Shown: positions 46,044 to 55,050, numbered from the stretch's first letter. The stretch is 64,000 nt of DNA from Burkholderia sp. 4M9327F10 (GCF_005503145.1 NZ_SCNV01000034.1:1-64000), one strand, 5' to 3'. The notes: generated by a model from the letters alone, not told the origin. A program made the numbers and translations.

Positions 46044-46904
46044 GTGAAGGTAAACCGCACTACGTTGGCTAAAGCATTGATTGGCGCCGTCCTCGGCGCA
46101 GCGACCGTTCTCGCGGCGCCCGTGCAGGCGAAAGAATGGAAGTCCGTGACCATCGCGCTGGAAGGCGGCTATGCCCCGTGGAATCTGACGCTGCCGGGCG
46201 GCAAGCTGGGCGGCTTCGAGCCGGAGCTGGTGGCGAATCTGTGCGCGCGCATCCAGTTGCAGTGCAATCTGGTTGCGCAAGACTGGGACGGCATGATCCC
46301 GGGTCTGCAAGCGGGCAAGTTCGACGTCCTGATGGACGCGATCTCCATCACGCCGGAACGCGAGAAGATCATCGCTTTCTCGCGTCCTTACGCCGCCACG
46401 CCGGCTACCTTTGCGGTGACCGACACCAAGGTGCTGCCGAAGGCGAGCGCAACCAGCGCCGTGCTCAAGCTGACGGGCGACCCGAAGACCGACCAGTCTA
46501 CGGTCGACGCGCTGCGTAAAGAGCTGAAGGGCAAGACCATTGGCATTCAGTCCGGCACCGTCTATACCAAGTTCATCAACGACGGCTTCAAGGACGTTGC
46601 CACCATCCGCGTCTACAAGACTTCGCCGGAGCGCGATCTCGACCTGGCGAACGGCCGCATCGACGCTTCGTTCGACGACGTGACCTACTACGCGGCCAAT
46701 ACCGACAAGAAAGAGACCGCATCGATCGTGATGGCCGGACCGAAGATCGGCGGCCCGATCTGGGGCCCGGGAGAAGGCCTGGCGTTCCGCAAGCAGGACG
46801 CTGATCTGAAGACCAAGTTTGACACCGCGATTGCCGCAGCGCTGGCCGACGGCACCGTGAAGAAGCTCTCCGAGAAGTGGTTCAAGACTGACGTTACGCC
46901 CTGA
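46044..46904 (+). CDS. ABC transporter periplasmic binding protein (HisJ/ArgT-like)
   Basis: A 286-residue polar amino-acid-type binding protein: signal peptide cleaved near VQA-K at about 29, then VTIALEGGYAPWNLTLPGGKLGGFEPELVANLC and DWDGMIPGLQAGKFDVLMDAISITPERE, the ligand-pocket signature of the lysine/arginine/ornithine/histidine group. The start is GTG at 46044 with AAGGAG seven bases upstream. It opens an operon of importer, lyase homologue and HutC regulator. By context its ligand is a histidine derivative; I propose ergothioneine or a related betaine. Confidence 0.9.
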   Translation: MKVNRTTLAKALIGAVLGAATVLAAPVQAKEWKSVTIALEGGYAPWNLTLPGGKLGGFEPELVANLCARIQLQCNLVAQDWDGMIPGLQAGKFDVLMDAISITPEREKIIAFSRPYAATPATFAVTDTKVLPKASATSAVLKLTGDPKTDQSTVDALRKELKGKTIGIQSGTVYTKFINDGFKDVATIRVYKTSPERDLDLANGRIDASFDDVTYYAANTDKKETASIVMAGPKIGGPIWGPGEGLAFRKQDADLKTKFDTAIAAALADGTVKKLSEKWFKTDVTP

Positions 46905-47084
46905 TCTGAGCGGCAATGAGGCGCTTGCCGGCGCGAGGCGGCCTGGCCGCTTTGCGTCGCTATGCGAACCCTGCGAGGTGTTTGCTCGGGGTCTGCATGG
47001 CAGCAGTACTTGATGTACCAGCACGCGTAGCGGCACTCGCGCGTGCCGGCTGATTGATCCAACGGATTGGACGAGGGGTAGGGT

Positions 47085-47807
47085 ATGGCTCTGATCGGGA
47101 TGCTCGGCTTCGGGCCGGATGGCTGGGGCGGCGTGGTGCTGCTGGCGGCCCTGATGACTGTCGCGCTGACGCTCGCGGCACTCGCTGTCGGCGCGGTGTT
47201 CGGCGCCCTGGTGGCGGCGGCCAAGCTGTCGCGCTTTCGCAGCTTGCGCATCATCGGCGACTTCTACACGACGGTGTTTCGCGGTGTGCCCGAACTGCTT
47301 GTGATCTATCTGTTTTACTTCGGCGGCTCGACGCTGGTGACGACAATCGGCCAGTGGTTCGGCGCCGACGGCTTCGTCGGCGTGCCGCCCTTCGTGATTG
47401 GCGCGCTCGCGGTGGGGATGATCTCCGGCGCGTACCAGGCCGAGGTGTACCGCGCGGCCGTGCTGGCGGTTTCGCGCGGCGAGCTGGAAGCGGCCCGTTC
47501 GATCGGCATGCCCACGCTGACGATGGCGCGCCGCATCCTGATTCCGCAGGTGCTGCGCTTCGCCTTGCCGGGTATCGGCAACGTCTGGCAACTGAGCCTC
47601 AAGGACTCCGCACTGATTTCGGTCACGGGTCTCGCCGAACTGCTGCGCGTGAGCCAGGTGGCCGCAGGATCGACCCACCAGTATTTCACCTTCTTCGTCG
47701 TGGGCGGCGCGCTGTATCTGCTGATGACAAGCATCTCCAACCGGGTCTTCAATCACGCGGAAGCGCGTGTAGGCCGGTCCTTCCGCCGCAATTTCGCGCG
47801 TAACTGA
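47085..47807 (+). CDS. ABC transporter permease (HisQ-like)
   Basis: A 240-residue amino-acid-type permease with about five helices, the N-terminal conserved FYTTVFRGVPELLVIYLFYFGG and the EAA loop ELEAARSIGMPTLTMARRILIPQ that docks on the ATPase. It pairs with the next gene. A 180-base gap separates it from the binding-protein gene, which often allows higher expression of the latter. Confidence 0.92.
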   Translation: MALIGMLGFGPDGWGGVVLLAALMTVALTLAALAVGAVFGALVAAAKLSRFRSLRIIGDFYTTVFRGVPELLVIYLFYFGGSTLVTTIGQWFGADGFVGVPPFVIGALAVGMISGAYQAEVYRAAVLAVSRGELEAARSIGMPTLTMARRILIPQVLRFALPGIGNVWQLSLKDSALISVTGLAELLRVSQVAAGSTHQYFTFFVVGGALYLLMTSISNRVFNHAEARVGRSFRRNFARN

Positions 47808-47824
47808 CGAGGTATCCGGTCATC

Positions 47825-48586
47825 ATGCATATCGACTTCGATTTCCTGCTCGACACGCTGCGCCAGTTGCTCGCCGCCGTGCCGACCACGCTCGGGCTAT
47901 TCTTTTCTTCGCTGGTGCTGGGTGGACTGCTCTCGCTCGTGATCGTCACGATGCGCGTCTCGCCGCACTGGCTGCCCAATCGCTTCGCACGCGCTTACAT
48001 TCTCGTGTTTCGCGGCTCGCCACTGCTGATCCAGATGTTTCTCGTCTACTACGGACTCGGTCAGTTCGGCGTGATCCGCGAGAGCTTCCTGTGGCCGGTG
48101 CTGCGCGAACCGTATATGTGCGCGGTGCTTTCGCTTGCGCTGTGCACCGCCGGATATACCGCCGAGATTATCCGCGGCGGCCTGATGGCCGTGCCGGTCG
48201 GACAGATTGAAGCGGGCTATTCGATCGGCCTGTCGGGCTTCGCATTGCTGCGCCGTGTGATCGGGCCGATTGCGCTGCGCCAGTGCCTGCCGGCTTATTC
48301 GACCGAAGCCGTCTTGCTGGTCAAGTCGACGGCGCTCGCCAGTCTCGTCACCGTATGGGAAGTCACCGGTGTCGCACAGCAGATCATCCAGCAGACCTAT
48401 CGGACTACTGAAGTGTTTATCTGCGCCGCGCTGATCTACCTGTTCCTGAATTTCGTCATCGTGCGCCTGCTGGGCCTGCTCGAAGTGCGTTTGTCGCGCC
48501 ATCTGCGCGCCGCACCCACCCAGCCCAAAGCGCGCCCGGTTTCCACCGCTACCGAAGCACGCGAACCTCGCCGGGCCGCCCCCTGA
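47825..48586 (+). CDS. ABC transporter permease (HisM-like)
   Basis: A 253-residue permease, second half of the channel: AYILVFRGSPLLIQMFLVYYGLG and EAGYSIGLSGFALLRRVIGPIALRQ (the EAA loop) are typical of HisM. It starts 17 bases after the previous gene. The C-terminal tail (about 20 residues, Ala/Arg/Thr-rich) is a soluble extension. Confidence 0.92.
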   Translation: MHIDFDFLLDTLRQLLAAVPTTLGLFFSSLVLGGLLSLVIVTMRVSPHWLPNRFARAYILVFRGSPLLIQMFLVYYGLGQFGVIRESFLWPVLREPYMCAVLSLALCTAGYTAEIIRGGLMAVPVGQIEAGYSIGLSGFALLRRVIGPIALRQCLPAYSTEAVLLVKSTALASLVTVWEVTGVAQQIIQQTYRTTEVFICAALIYLFLNFVIVRLLGLLEVRLSRHLRAAPTQPKARPVSTATEAREPRRAAP

Positions 48587-48620
48587 ACGGCCGCTCATCC
48601 TGGACAGTCTGGAGAATCAC

Positions 48621-49412
48621 ATGAACGCTACGGCACCCGTTGCATTGTCGGTCAAGAACATACACAAATCGTTCGGCGACCATCACGTTCTGAAGGGCAT
48701 CTCGCTCGACGCGCATCAAGGCGACGTGATCTCGATCCTCGGCGCGAGCGGTTCCGGCAAGAGCACGTTTCTGCGCTGCCTGAACCTGCTGGAGACGCCC
48801 GATGACGGCTCGGTCGCGCTGGCCGGCGAAGAACTGAAAATGAAGCGCCGCGGCGACGGCAAGCTGCAGCCGAGCGACCGCCGCCAGGTGGATCGTATCC
48901 GCTCGCAACTCGGCATGGTGTTTCAGAACTTCAACCTCTGGTCGCATATGACCGTGCTTGAAAACCTGCTCGAAGGGCCGATGCGCGTGCAAAAGCGCAG
49001 CCGCGCCGAAGCGCTCGAAGAGGCCGAAGCACTGCTCGCCAAAGTGGGGCTCGCGGAAAAGCGCGGCCACTATCCTGCGCACCTCTCGGGCGGCCAGCAG
49101 CAGCGCGTGGCGATTGCCCGGGCGCTGGCGATGCATCCGAAGGTCATGCTGTTCGACGAACCGACCTCGGCGCTCGACCCGGAACTGGTCGGCGAGGTCT
49201 TGCGCGTGATGCGTTCGCTGGCGGAAGAAGGCCGCACCATGCTGGTCGTCACGCACGAAATGGGCTTTGCGCGCCATGTGTCGAATCGCGTGATGTTCCT
49301 GCATCAAGGCGAAGTCGAAGCGGACGGCACGCCCGACGAGGTGTTCGGTGAAACCAAGTCTGAGCGCTTCAGGCAATTCGTCTCGAGCCACCATCACCGT
49401 ACTGCTAACTGA
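48621..49412 (+). CDS. ABC transporter ATP-binding protein (HisP-like)
   Basis: A 263-residue ATPase with Walker A GASGSGKST, Q-loop MVFQNFNLW, signature LSGGQQQRVAIARALA, Walker B VMLFDEPTSALDPE and switch His in VTHEMGFA. The insertion LKMKRRGDGKLQPSDRRQVD between strands is the HisP/GlnQ histidine-type subgroup. GGAG precedes the ATG. Confidence 0.93.
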   Translation: MNATAPVALSVKNIHKSFGDHHVLKGISLDAHQGDVISILGASGSGKSTFLRCLNLLETPDDGSVALAGEELKMKRRGDGKLQPSDRRQVDRIRSQLGMVFQNFNLWSHMTVLENLLEGPMRVQKRSRAEALEEAEALLAKVGLAEKRGHYPAHLSGGQQQRVAIARALAMHPKVMLFDEPTSALDPELVGEVLRVMRSLAEEGRTMLVVTHEMGFARHVSNRVMFLHQGEVEADGTPDEVFGETKSERFRQFVSSHHHRTAN

Positions 49413-49420
49413 GCATCGCC

Positions 49421-51046
49421 ATGGCTGTCATCCGTTCCGATCGTCCTCTCGACTGGCGTCAGATTGCGGCGGTGGCCGCGGGCGCGCCACTCGAGCTTTC
49501 CGCCGATGCGCGGGCGCGCATCGCCGCGGCGCATGTCCTCGTCGAACAGATTGTCGAGCACGGGATTCGCGCCTATGGCGTGAACACCGGCGTAGGCGCG
49601 CTGTGCGATGTGATCGTCTCGCCGTCCCAACAGCGCAGCTTGTCGCGCAATATCCTGATGAGCCATGCGGTGGGCGTGGGCACGCCGCTCGGCGCCACCG
49701 AAACGCGCGCGATCATCGCCGCGGCGCTCAATAATTTCGCCCACGGCCATTCGGGCATCCGGCTCGCGGTCGCCGAGCAACTGGTGGCGCTGCTCGATGC
49801 CGATTGCCTGCCCGAAGTGCCGGCGTTCGGCTCGGTCGGCTATCTGAGCCATATGGCGCATATCGCGCTGGTGTGCATCGGCGAGGGCCATGCGCGCTAT
49901 CGCGGCGAGCGCATCAGCGGCCGTGAGGCGTTGCAGCGGCTCGGCCTCGAACCGCTCGTGCTCGACGCCAAGGAGGGGCTCAGTCTCGTCAACGGTACGC
50001 CTTGTGTGACCGGGCTTGCGGCGCTTGCGCTGGCGCGCGCCGAGCGGCTGCTCGACTGGACCGACGCGGTTGCCGCCATGAGCTTCGAAAACCTGCGCGG
50101 CCAGCTGGCGGCGTTCGATGCCGAATCGCTGGCTCTGCGAATCTCGCCGGGTCTGAATCGGGTTGGCGAAAGAATGCGCGGCGCGCTCGCCGAGAGCGGC
50201 ATCCTTGCTGCGGTGGTCGGCCAGCGCACGCAGGATCCGCTTAGCATGCGGACCATTCCCCACGTGCACGGCGCGGCCCGCGACGTGCTCAGCGCGACGG
50301 CGGACGTCGTCAACCGTGAACTGGCGTCGATCACCGACAATCCGATCGTCGCCGGTACGCCCGAAGCGCCGCGCGTCTATTCGCAGGCTCACGCGGTGGG
50401 CGCTTCGATTGCACTGGCGATGGACGGCCTCTCCACTGCGATTGCCCAGGTCGCGGCGATGGCTGAGCGGCGCCTCGACCGCCTCGTCAACCCGCTGGTA
50501 AGCGGCTTGCCGGCCTTCCTCGCGGAACCGGGCGGCACCTGTTCCGGCTTCATGATTGCGCAGTACACGGCCGCTTCGCTGGTGGCGCAGAACCGGCGCC
50601 TCGCGGTGCCCGCGAGCCTGGACGGCGGCATCACCTCCGGCTTGCAGGAAGATCATCTGTGCCATGCGACGCCCGCGGCGCTCAAGGCGCTGGAGATCAT
50701 CGACAATGCCGGCCGGATTGTCGCCATCGAACTGCTGGCGGCTGCCCAGGCTTACGACCTGCAAACGCTCGATGCAGCACGCGCGCCGTACACTGATTCT
50801 CTGTGGCGGGACGTGCGCAGGACCGTGCCGACGTATCGCGACGACCGGCCGCTCGCCGAGGACATGGCGCTGGCGTTTCGCATGATCGCCGATAGCGCGC
50901 CGCCGCCGCTGCCGAACCCTGGTAAGATGCGGCCTGCGGTCGCCAGTGCCGGAGCGGACGCCGGTTCTGAACCGGACGCCGGCGCGAATCCTACAGCATC
51001 CACTACGCCTGGTGTCGCCGCCCGCGACCTGCGATCGGCGGCATGA
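49421..51046 (+). CDS. MIO-less histidine ammonia-lyase homologue, probable ergothionase
   Basis: A 541-residue member of the aromatic amino acid lyase superfamily: YGVNTGVGAL near residue 50 (with the catalytic-loop Tyr), NPIVAGTPEAPRVYSQAHA near 310 and LQEDH near 408. However, where HutH has GSVGASGDLAPL, this protein reads G137-SVGY-LSHMA: the Ala-Ser-Gly triad that cyclises to the MIO electrophile is gone, with a net loss of three residues. The HutH substrate-loop pattern QDPYSLRCQPQVHG is also changed (QDPLSMRTIPHVHG). It therefore cannot deaminate histidine in the usual way. Ergothionase, a MIO-independent lyase that releases trimethylamine from ergothioneine, is the best candidate, and the adjacent histidine-type importer and HutC regulator agree. 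The last 55 residues are a low-complexity tail. Confidence is high for the fold, moderate for the substrate. Confidence 0.72.
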   Translation: MAVIRSDRPLDWRQIAAVAAGAPLELSADARARIAAAHVLVEQIVEHGIRAYGVNTGVGALCDVIVSPSQQRSLSRNILMSHAVGVGTPLGATETRAIIAAALNNFAHGHSGIRLAVAEQLVALLDADCLPEVPAFGSVGYLSHMAHIALVCIGEGHARYRGERISGREALQRLGLEPLVLDAKEGLSLVNGTPCVTGLAALALARAERLLDWTDAVAAMSFENLRGQLAAFDAESLALRISPGLNRVGERMRGALAESGILAAVVGQRTQDPLSMRTIPHVHGAARDVLSATADVVNRELASITDNPIVAGTPEAPRVYSQAHAVGASIALAMDGLSTAIAQVAAMAERRLDRLVNPLVSGLPAFLAEPGGTCSGFMIAQYTAASLVAQNRRLAVPASLDGGITSGLQEDHLCHATPAALKALEIIDNAGRIVAIELLAAAQAYDLQTLDAARAPYTDSLWRDVRRTVPTYRDDRPLAEDMALAFRMIADSAPPPLPNPGKMRPAVASAGADAGSEPDAGANPTASTTPGVAARDLRSAA

Positions 51047-51921
51047 CAGGGTCGATCGACCCTCCAGCCGGTGCGGCCGGCCTACCCGCCGGGCGCATTG
51101 GCGTATTGCGTACCACCCACGAGGTCGACGTGAATATGAATATAAGCAACACGCCATTCGAAACTGCCGAGGACCGTGCCGGCCACGCCGGCGAAGCGAT
51201 CGCGAAGGAGCCGGCAACAAGGGAGCCGGCCAAGGCGACGCCTGCCTACGAGCAGATCAAACGCTATGTGGTCAAGCGGATCGCCGAAGGGGACTGGAAA
51301 CCGGGCGGATTGATTCCATCGGAAACTGAACTGGTCAAGGAGTTCGGCGTGGCGCGCATGACGGTGTCGCGCGCGCTGCGCGAGCTGACTGCCGAACGGG
51401 TGCTGACGCGCGTGCAAGGCTCCGGCACCTTCGTCGCGCCACAGCGCTACGAATCGACGGTGCTCGAAATTCGCAATATCGCCGACGAGATCGCCGCGCG
51501 TGGCCATCGCCACATGGCGCACGTGCTGGCGCTCGAACCGAGCGAGGATCCGCAGGCGCTCGACGCGCTGGGTCTTGCCGCCGGGCCGGCATTTCACTCG
51601 CGCATCGTGCATAGCGAAGAAGGCGAGCCGATCCAGTACGAGGACCGCTACGTCAATCCCAAGGTGTTCCCCGAGTATCTGCAACAGGACTTCACGGTCG
51701 AAACGCCGAATCACTACATGGTGCGGCTGGCGCCGATCCAGCGGGCGGAGTTTCGCATCTACGCGCAAAAGCCCGACGCCCATGTGCGCCGGCATTTGCT
51801 GATGGAGATCGGCGAGCCGTGTTTGCTGCTATGGCGCCGCACGTGGGTCGGCGAAGCGGTGGCGACTTCGGTGCAGTTGTGGCATCCCGCTTCGCGCTTC
51901 CATCTGGCGGGCAACGTCTGA
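51043..51921 (+). CDS. HutC-family GntR regulator, left operon
   Basis: A 292-residue regulator: winged helix at about residues 68-135 (AYEQIKRYVVKRIAEGDW, FGVARMTVSRALRELTAERV) and a UTRA ligand domain with NIADEIAARGHRH and EDRYVNPKVFPEYLQQDF, the HutC signature whose usual ligand is urocanate. Its ATG overlaps the lyase stop (ATGA). The first 60 residues are an extra polar segment, so the true start may be further in. The likely ligand is the lyase product (thiourocanate) and the likely targets are the GTCTAGAC sites upstream of the operon. Confidence 0.92.
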   Translation: MTGSIDPPAGAAGLPAGRIGVLRTTHEVDVNMNISNTPFETAEDRAGHAGEAIAKEPATREPAKATPAYEQIKRYVVKRIAEGDWKPGGLIPSETELVKEFGVARMTVSRALRELTAERVLTRVQGSGTFVAPQRYESTVLEIRNIADEIAARGHRHMAHVLALEPSEDPQALDALGLAAGPAFHSRIVHSEEGEPIQYEDRYVNPKVFPEYLQQDFTVETPNHYMVRLAPIQRAEFRIYAQKPDAHVRRHLLMEIGEPCLLLWRRTWVGEAVATSVQLWHPASRFHLAGNV

Positions 51922-51955
51922 TTGCGGCGCGGGCCCGACGCACGGGCCGCTACAC

Positions 51956-52831
51956 TCAGCCCTGGCGTTGCGACATGTCCGGTGTGAACCGGCAGCCCAG
52001 CCGGTAGCGCGAGCCCGGATGCACGAAGCGGGCGAACGTTACCGCCACGCCGCTGGTCCAGGTCCGGCGCACCAGCGTCAGGCACGGCTCCTCCGGGCGG
52101 ATTTCCAGTAGAGCGGCTTCAGCGGGCGTCGGCAGCCCGGCGTCGACGACGTGTTCGACATCGTGGGCCGGCACGACGTTGTAGAGATACTCGGACGGCC
52201 GGATCGCCGCGAAGTCCTGCTGCAGAAATTCCGGTGCGGTAGCGGGATTCACGTAGCGGTCTTCGAGCTGTACCGGCAAGCCGTTTTCGCGGTGCACGCA
52301 GATCACATGAAACACCGAGGCGCCAGGCGCGAGACCCAAGGCGTTCGATACCACCACCGGCGCGGTCTCGCGTTGCTTGAGCAGCGTTTCATAGCTGTAT
52401 TCGTGGCCGCGCGAGCGGATCTCGTCGCCGATATGGGCGATCATCAGCAAGGTGGATTGCGGCTTGGCTTCGGCGACGAAGGTGCCCACGCCCGAGACTC
52501 GCGTCAGCAATCCTTCTTCGGCGAGTTCGCGCAATGCCCGGTTGACGGTCATGCGTGACACGCCGAGCTCCGCTACCAGGTCCAGCTCCGAGGGAATGCG
52601 GTCGCCGGGCTGCCGCGCGCCTGATTCGATGGTCCTGCGGATGTGGCTCTTGACCTGTTCGTAGCGTGTGGTGGGATGGTCGGGAATGTCGAGCGCGTTG
52701 AGCGCCGCGCTGGCTGTTTCGCGCGTTGCAGCACGAGTCACGGCGCGAGTTGCGGCACGGGTAGCTGCGCGGGTCGCCGCGGCGCGCGTTGCCGGCCGGG
52801 GGGCCATGCCGCGGGCGACGCGCGGGCTCAT
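51956..52831 (-). CDS. HutC-family GntR regulator, right operon
   Basis: A 291-residue paralogue of the neighbouring regulator: winged helix at about residues 55-120 (RYEQVKSHIRRTIESGAR, LGVSRMTVNRALRELAEEGL) and a UTRA domain with IAHIGDEIRSRGHEY and EDRYVNPATAPEFLQQDF. The first 40 residues are Ala-Thr-Arg repeats. It is the last gene of the leftward ABC operon: its ATG overlaps the ATPase gene's stop by four bases. It converges on the other regulator with only 34 bases between the stops. The likely operators are the GTATATAC sites at 56014 and 56124. Confidence 0.92.
   Translation of the reverse strand: MSPRVARGMAPRPATRAAATRAATRAATRAVTRAATRETASAALNALDIPDHPTTRYEQVKSHIRRTIESGARQPGDRIPSELDLVAELGVSRMTVNRALRELAEEGLLTRVSGVGTFVAEAKPQSTLLMIAHIGDEIRSRGHEYSYETLLKQRETAPVVVSNALGLAPGASVFHVICVHRENGLPVQLEDRYVNPATAPEFLQQDFAAIRPSEYLYNVVPAHDVEHVVDAGLPTPAEAALLEIRPEEPCLTLVRRTWTSGVAVTFARFVHPGSRYRLGCRFTPDMSQRQG
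52722..52800 (-). repeat. 12-bp tandem repeat encoding Ala-Thr-Arg-Ala units
   Basis: Imperfect units of about 12 bases (of the kind GCGGCACGGGTA) repeat six or so times and encode the positively charged ATRA-type N-terminus of the second HutC regulator. The repeats keep frame, so length variation between strains is expected. Confidence 0.8.
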
Positions 52832-53694
52832 GCCGGGCCCACCTCGTCGGCGCCCTGGGTCCAGAAGGCGTTGCGGTCGAAGTAGTTCTGCAGGAACTGG
52901 CGCAGGCGCGGCTGGCCGGCATCGTGAAAGACCTCGCGCGGTTTGCCCGTTACGGCGATGCGGCCCTGATCGATAAACACCACCTTGTCGGCCACTTGCG
53001 CAGCGAAGCCCATTTCATGCGTGACCACCGCCATCGTCATGCCATCGCGCGCCAGTTGTTTCATCACCTGCAGCACCTCGCCGACCAGTTCGGGGTCGAG
53101 CGCCGAGGTGGGTTCGTCGAACAGCATGATGTGCGGCTCCATGGCGAGCGCCCGCGCAATCGCCACGCGTTGCTGCTGGCCGCCCGAAAGCTTCACCGGA
53201 TACGCGTCCGCCTTGTGAGCCAGACCGACCGTTTCGAGCATCGCATGAGCGCGGCGGCGCGCTTCGTCGCGCGACAGATGCCGCACCCGCAGCAATGCCT
53301 CCATCACGTTGCCGAGCGCGCTCATATGCGGCCACAGGTTGAACTGCTGGAACACCATGCCGACATTGCGCCGCACGCGGTTGATTTCGCCCTGCGAGGC
53401 GCGCACGCGGCGGCCGTTGCGCTCCGTGTAGCCGAGCAGTTCGCCTTCGATGCGCACGTCGCCTTGATCGTAGGTTTCGAGCGCGGCGAGACAACGCAGC
53501 AGTGTGCTTTTGCCGGACCCCGACGGCCCGATGATGCAGACCACTTCGGAGCGGGCAATCTGCAGATCGATGCCGCGCAGCACTTCGACTTCGCCGAAGC
53601 GCTTGCGCAGGTCGCGTACCTCGATCAGCGGCGTGCCGCGATCCGGGGCTGCGGTGGTGGGAGCGGAGGTCGGCATGTCGGCTAGGGCGTTCAT
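52828..53694 (-). CDS. ABC transporter ATP-binding protein, right operon (GlnQ/HisP-like)
   Basis: A 288-residue ATPase with Walker A GPSGSGKST, Q-loop MVFQQFNLW, signature LSGGQQQRVAIARALA, Walker B IMLFDEPTSALDPE and switch His in VTHEMGFA. The C-terminus has a 20-residue extension ending QGADEVGPA. The start is ATG 53694 (a later ATG at 53676 is possible); the longer upstream frame overlaps the permease gene. It overlaps the HutC gene by four bases. Confidence 0.92.
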   Translation of the reverse strand: MNALADMPTSAPTTAAPDRGTPLIEVRDLRKRFGEVEVLRGIDLQIARSEVVCIIGPSGSGKSTLLRCLAALETYDQGDVRIEGELLGYTERNGRRVRASQGEINRVRRNVGMVFQQFNLWPHMSALGNVMEALLRVRHLSRDEARRRAHAMLETVGLAHKADAYPVKLSGGQQQRVAIARALAMEPHIMLFDEPTSALDPELVGEVLQVMKQLARDGMTMAVVTHEMGFAAQVADKVVFIDQGRIAVTGKPREVFHDAGQPRLRQFLQNYFDRNAFWTQGADEVGPA

Positions 53695-53713
53695 CGATAG
53701 ATCCGGAGGGTGT

Positions 53714-54376
53714 TCATGCCATGAAGCGCGCGATCCGGGCTTCGGCCCACATGCCGGCACGCGAGGTGAGCTCGACGAGCGCGAGGTAGCACGCGCACAG
53801 CGCCAGCAGCGTTTCGACAAAGGCAAAGGTAGCCGAGCCGATGCCGGTCAGCACGAAGGTGAGTTCGGGCACCGTGACGATCGACAGCACAGCCGTTTCC
53901 TTGCTGAGCACGATGATCAGGTTGGTCAACGCCGGGACGATCAGCACCAGCATTTGCGGCACCTGGATGCGCAGCACCGCTTGCCAGCGCGAAAGACCGA
54001 GACACGAGGCTGCTTCGAGGTGGCCGGGTGGCACCGACTGGAAGCCCGAGCGAAACGCCTCGGCAAAATAGGCGCTGCCGTACAGCCCCAGTCCGAGGAC
54101 ACCGGCGGTCATCGGTTCGAGCGTGAGGCCGAACGAAGGGCCGCCGTAGTAGAGCAGGAATAGCTGCACCAGAAACGGCGTGCCGCGAAAGAGTTCGATA
54201 TAGAAACGCAGCAGCCCCCGCACCCAGCGCCCGCAAAAGAGTTGCAGCACCGCAATCAGAAAGCCGATCAGCATGCCGATGACGACGCCCGCCGCCCACG
54301 TGCCGACGGTCGTGGCGAGACCCGCCGCAATCGGCTGCAGGTTGTGAGTAATGACGGTGGGGTCGAATTGCTGCAT
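53714..54376 (-). CDS. ABC transporter permease, right operon
   Basis: A 220-residue amino-acid-type permease with YIELFRGTPFLVQLFLLYYGG and the EAA loop HLEAASCLGLSRWQAVLRIQVPQ. The frame is open upstream over the sister permease but ATG 54376 is the correct family start. It begins 23 bases after the other permease. Confidence 0.9.
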   Translation of the reverse strand: MQQFDPTVITHNLQPIAAGLATTVGTWAAGVVIGMLIGFLIAVLQLFCGRWVRGLLRFYIELFRGTPFLVQLFLLYYGGPSFGLTLEPMTAGVLGLGLYGSAYFAEAFRSGFQSVPPGHLEAASCLGLSRWQAVLRIQVPQMLVLIVPALTNLIIVLSKETAVLSIVTVPELTFVLTGIGSATFAFVETLLALCACYLALVELTSRAGMWAEARIARFMA

Positions 54377-54399
54377 GACTGAGATCTCGGCTCGGGCCT

Positions 54400-55050
54400 T
54401 CAGGCCTGCTGCAAACGGTGCTCGGCGCCGTGAGCGACCAGCGCGAGTGCACCGCAGATGACGAAATAAATCAGCCCGGCGGCGAGATACGCTTCGAGCG
54501 GACGATAGGTGCTGGCGGCGATGTTCTGCGCGGTGCGCGTCAGCTCCGCCACGCCGACCACCGAGATCAGCGACGAAGCCTTGATCAGCAGCACCATTTC
54601 GTTGACGAGCGAGGGCAGTGTGAGGCGGAAGGCCTGCGGCACCTGAATCCGGCGCAGCATGTCGAACGGCGACATGCCGAGCATGCGCGCGGCTTCGATG
54701 TGCCCCGGTGGAATGCTCAGAAAGCCGCCGCGCAGAATCTCGGCGATATAGGACGCGGAGCACAGCGACACCGCGCTGATGGCCGCGACGAGCGGTGAGA
54801 CGTTGATGCCGGCAAACGGCAGCAGGTAATACACGAGCAGCAGTTGCACCAGCATCGGCACGCCGCGAAAGAAGAACACATAGGCGCCGCCGAACATGCG
54901 CGCCGCGCGATGCGCCGAGAGCCGCGCCGAGCACACGCCGATTGCCACAAAGAAACCGATCACGAGCCCGGTGAGCGAAATGCCGACCGTCGCCACGGCC
55001 GCGTGCAGCAGCAGCGGCAGACCCTGTAGAAAGACCGTCAGGCTGAACAT
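54400..55050 (-). CDS. ABC transporter permease, right operon
   Basis: A 216-residue permease forming the channel with its neighbour: YVFFFRGVPMLVQLLLVYYLL and the EAA loop HIEAARMLGMSPFDMLRRIQVPQ are diagnostic. Start chosen at ATG 55050 by family alignment; a ten-residue longer version would begin at 55080. Confidence 0.9.
   Translation of the reverse strand: MFSLTVFLQGLPLLLHAAVATVGISLTGLVIGFFVAIGVCSARLSAHRAARMFGGAYVFFFRGVPMLVQLLLVYYLLPFAGINVSPLVAAISAVSLCSASYIAEILRGGFLSIPPGHIEAARMLGMSPFDMLRRIQVPQAFRLTLPSLVNEMVLLIKASSLISVVGVAELTRTAQNIAASTYRPLEAYLAAGLIYFVICGALALVAHGAEHRLQQA

Noticed and set aside
46005..47756. A 583-codon minus-strand frame over the binding-protein and permease genes
   Set aside because: Covers two unrelated sense genes with clear domains; composition is antisense-like.
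49421..51046. Straight annotation as histidine ammonia-lyase HutH
   Set aside because: The MIO-forming Ala-Ser-Gly is absent and the substrate-loop Tyr and Gln are replaced; also no hutU, hutI or hutG is nearby.
49394..51220. A 608-codon antisense frame opposite the lyase gene
   Set aside because: Arg/His/Gln-rich composition typical of antisense frames in high-GC DNA; the sense gene has clear homology.
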